Shown piece after piece: positions 7,001 through 7,086 of a DNA stretch of 7,086 bases. The DNA is from an uncultured Campylobacter sp. (GTDB lineage Bacteria > Campylobacterota > Campylobacteria > Campylobacterales > Campylobacteraceae): NCBI RefSeq assembly GCF_938017615.1, contig NZ_CALIJA010000202.1:1-7086 (forward strand), in the 5' to 3' direction. Made by a program: the position numbers and the translations under genes. The first letter of the stretch is position 1, and the number at the start of each line of letters is the position of its first letter. The notes under the pieces were generated by a model. It saw only the letters and a list, made by a program, of their open reading frames with translations, was not told where the DNA came from and searched no databases.

Positions 7001-7086
7001 ACGCCATCGTCACGATACTCGTTGCTTATTGGGGTAGCAGGATTTATCTTCACGTTCGACCTGCTATCATCTGCAAACGCGTTTGT
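1042..7086 (-). CDS. Very large exported, cysteine-rich, multi-domain surface protein (5' end outside window)
   Basis: At least 2014 codons; the exact role is not recognised. A GTG at 7051-7053 looks like a start (AGG six bases upstream), but the frame stays open to 7086 and reads TNAFA-DDSRS. That is a classic signal-peptidase I site, so the true start lies beyond the edge. Residues below count from that GTG. Region 20-345 is beta-rich with ARLYWQGN (129-136), GGWGIIVVY (266-274) and NVTIYGDY (316-323), motifs I associate with the N-terminal region of large DUF11-type surface proteins. Residues 522-735 resemble a DUF11-like domain (VVAGENIYYRMKF at 528-540). Beta modules begin at RPAYFNV (1027-1033) and RPDRIRV (1378-1384), followed by ISARSYSGNY and VNAVAYLSDKVY. 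A charged helical insertion with a Cys pair spans 958-1008. The end has NPWLIHTPAG (1905-1914), WGGEGQV (1953-1959), a Ser/Thr/Asp-rich tail and a final Trp. There are 22 cysteines. No RTX repeats, autotransporter barrel, LPXTG motif or transmembrane helix is seen. GC is nearer 40%. An adhesin or surface-layer-like role is inference. Confidence 0.93.
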   Translation of the reverse strand, partial: TNAFADDSRSNVKINPATPISNEYRDDGVLDGKIGRSGWTWNGNEGLYNFTTIKNFPSDELNQKPIVRFGGAGTYVFGDYAVTGKPVIKLSWPSALGHGYMWGAKGTYIKDDGDGQFYLNSSKAVLRLPKGVTKDDIVYARLYWQGNIFSTTDFDSKAEYNSKDGKKLTGFAKGYTRVKFKMKSSKGKASIIEDVYRDRCEGTAAWNFLAESRKPLRLRLKYGCTKDITDLVKTYFEPYSDSIEFTVGNVKTSDGEDQSGADFTNGEFNSVRLGPYGGWGIIVVYDKTAPSRRALLDNLQSNDSVTGQKMTYKEAVEYKNKYFKPKNVTIYGDYFVLTPWDKGYTPININATISGFYTPRSGSVNAKLGFLGFGGERQMTSDEYFKVQHKGTAQMDSLYGSGVVNQRLANDRANIYDGSVALLINDNGTYKYSYPYGTGYLGGFDLDEFDIGSKMKNAQSSLNISLGAAYEDLNGGQADQNFISMIAISADLYVPQMCYQYEVYNASNWVKFFDNDGNRRSEEDVKKLHEPPEQIKNPVVAGENIYYRMKFENRLNGGDSEDAAGAVVSIDFGQAGATYTKDSATINNELVVNDPITTTTNTIPAAAADELVYLRDGQKGAYETMKDVIKGGTPNVTKAIYKDRQFTALDGNILKFYIGQGAGDLTPSSTPGGSPVLVGGLMQPGKAAYGEFNATVNTGATILQAPAVTLSYKMSLDIGGGQRVFIEMDSASELELCDATKVSKSVNILPLSGLQVVNKNFSKNDDDDRLYTQISDKPFDAKLIFRPDYESQFCKKYKDDTGKCEEYIDAAANSPYFKKDPNTGKLVYIGSEARKLEKFDLSGKLYLSVVRARNAATTSDKVADSDKGNSAVYSCRSVTDSLKIPFKMKDKTDYTIDKEVDFKGKSILELNDIEIGDAYQGLTFMLSYRPDNQVASGSDLDQYIKNKDLNNSDPKAYYSELKKWELKKRYGYCETGENFSWCNTKLTAEQKKDIWENKIQPELQKLEDNIKAAKDEFGIQMSKDGSFHICGSDNFVLRPAYFNVDTEALKNSGKYSKIVDTTASGDITKKGDGSSVLNPSNLRVGGDYTQNADILAHVISARSYSGNYVPNYTAEIGGDLGNQRYHLRKSYGADSDDTQDISTKIRGIQTYLRPFISNECAANVSTQSYYVDRKNASTTLKRGVKEDSCYGGTAVEYSGAKYNAETGKYEIDPEAIKKGSFGKSDDVSCVLNGTSSKFDAAFRRVWDKNAISLWANFNARNIVEAGGVAKFDSKGHVQGAYLMTQSRKDPEAKDKSYAVIYTETIGKDADKIFNYYNVGDVLVNIYDNSWTDAYSDQTYSKKWKSAKCIINSSSNTPNAKGMIGCDVGMRLAANKDKAINDNIVLRYRPDRIRVSLTSLDNGVTSGVGDNNITGGVSAYTYFNAPDIENNVVIYGSDNSTQNLAVTHQISQLAKLKVNAVAYLSDKVYKDVIATLYDGYKQDVGGTPQAVCGFSSDLDFALNFGFDCANNNADGRCSTATARRTGGDTNYVPYPDRANVIYNIPGGTQFFASNSNECLGATGYDSRCYKYNVRTLSTTITGGRRDWNEAASAGDAGYGMPIPLSIALNYYSDATLRGGLINRPQGGTGIRYDSKSDQFRILAQGFREGQTPDSTVYFNFDRMHKTPSTPVLIYASDFDVRDAKKGDLKTYGKFWPSKFDSSYNAISDTNSEDYNEDNIKISKEDFDTFITRKVEDTTGVKKAKMSVANKADYIAAANSNSKTYATGTTVTDFSDNIGTYALFVYGTSYDKSLGSRVYQATTRTGVTVPVYAQIYCGRTDRCANMPAPSAELAYEAPNSNIFTVLAAQDPSLTDFTKFVVNTRATLNNIGAEFVSAYNSFTTSGVNIHRGNVVDRGKEDVDIRATVPGQATIRIVTNPWLIHTPAGNQRTMFTVAGGAYSSQYSGVPQYFNPLIVNVRAANPTVWGGEGQVKSGTEDDVGSFAGGSTSDNSTSDTSTKKLDTGDVRDIYNQKTDW
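7069..7086 (-). other. Signal-peptidase I cleavage region of the giant protein
   Basis: Codons at the right edge read Thr-Asn-Ala-Phe-Ala-Asp. Ala at -3 and -1 (A-F-A) followed by the acidic Asp-Asp fits cleavage between 7072 and 7071. The hydrophobic core and start codon must lie to the right of the window. This places the mature N-terminus at DDSRSN and argues that the protein enters the periplasm by the Sec route. Confidence 0.7.

Noticed and set aside
1042..7053. RTX toxin or RTX-type S-layer protein
   Set aside because: No GGxGxDxUx nonapeptide repeats are present, and the Gly/Asp strings are isolated.

Overview
The window looks like part of a Campylobacter-type (Campylobacterota) chromosome. 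The evidence is the N-terminal sequence of a LepA homologue, moderate GC content, and an export-type giant protein with an Ala-Phe-Ala signal-peptidase site. The species cannot be fixed from this sequence. The better-than-usual GC content, near 57% in the lepA piece, would fit the higher-GC oral or gut species better than C. jejuni, but that is inference.

Layout. Both genes lie on the minus strand. The right 85% (1042-7086) is one reading frame for a very large secreted or surface protein. It is open to the right edge of the window, so its start and most of its signal peptide lie outside. It ends 23 bases before a strong intrinsic terminator (989-1018). Next comes about 700 bases without a credible gene (275-986), then the first 91 codons of lepA (elongation factor 4), which runs off the left edge. 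The terminator and the gap suggest the two genes are separate transcription units and that their adjacency says little about function.

The main surprise is the gap. Between 290 and 985 the degenerate palindrome RAATTY (GAATTT, GAATTC, AAATTT, AAATTC) occurs 21 times, about once per 33 bases. In the adjacent 6-kb gene I count about 20 copies, about one per 300 bases. Of 22 AATT cores in the gap, 21 have the R..Y flanks. Many copies sit in the middle of short inverted repeats whose arms pair but differ in sequence from one repeat to the next. RAATTY is the site methylated by CtsM in C. jejuni, where that methylation lets DNA be accepted in natural transformation. Whether this gap is an uptake or methylation cluster, or a nest of decayed dispersed palindromes, cannot be settled from the window.

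The giant protein (at least 2014 codons visible) has an N-terminal all-beta region with LYWQG and GGWxxxVVY motifs, a DUF11-like segment, at least two copies of an RP-type beta module, a short helical insertion, 22 cysteines, and a Ser/Thr/Asp-rich tail before a final Trp. It looks like a surface or adhesin-like protein, but its exact role is unknown.
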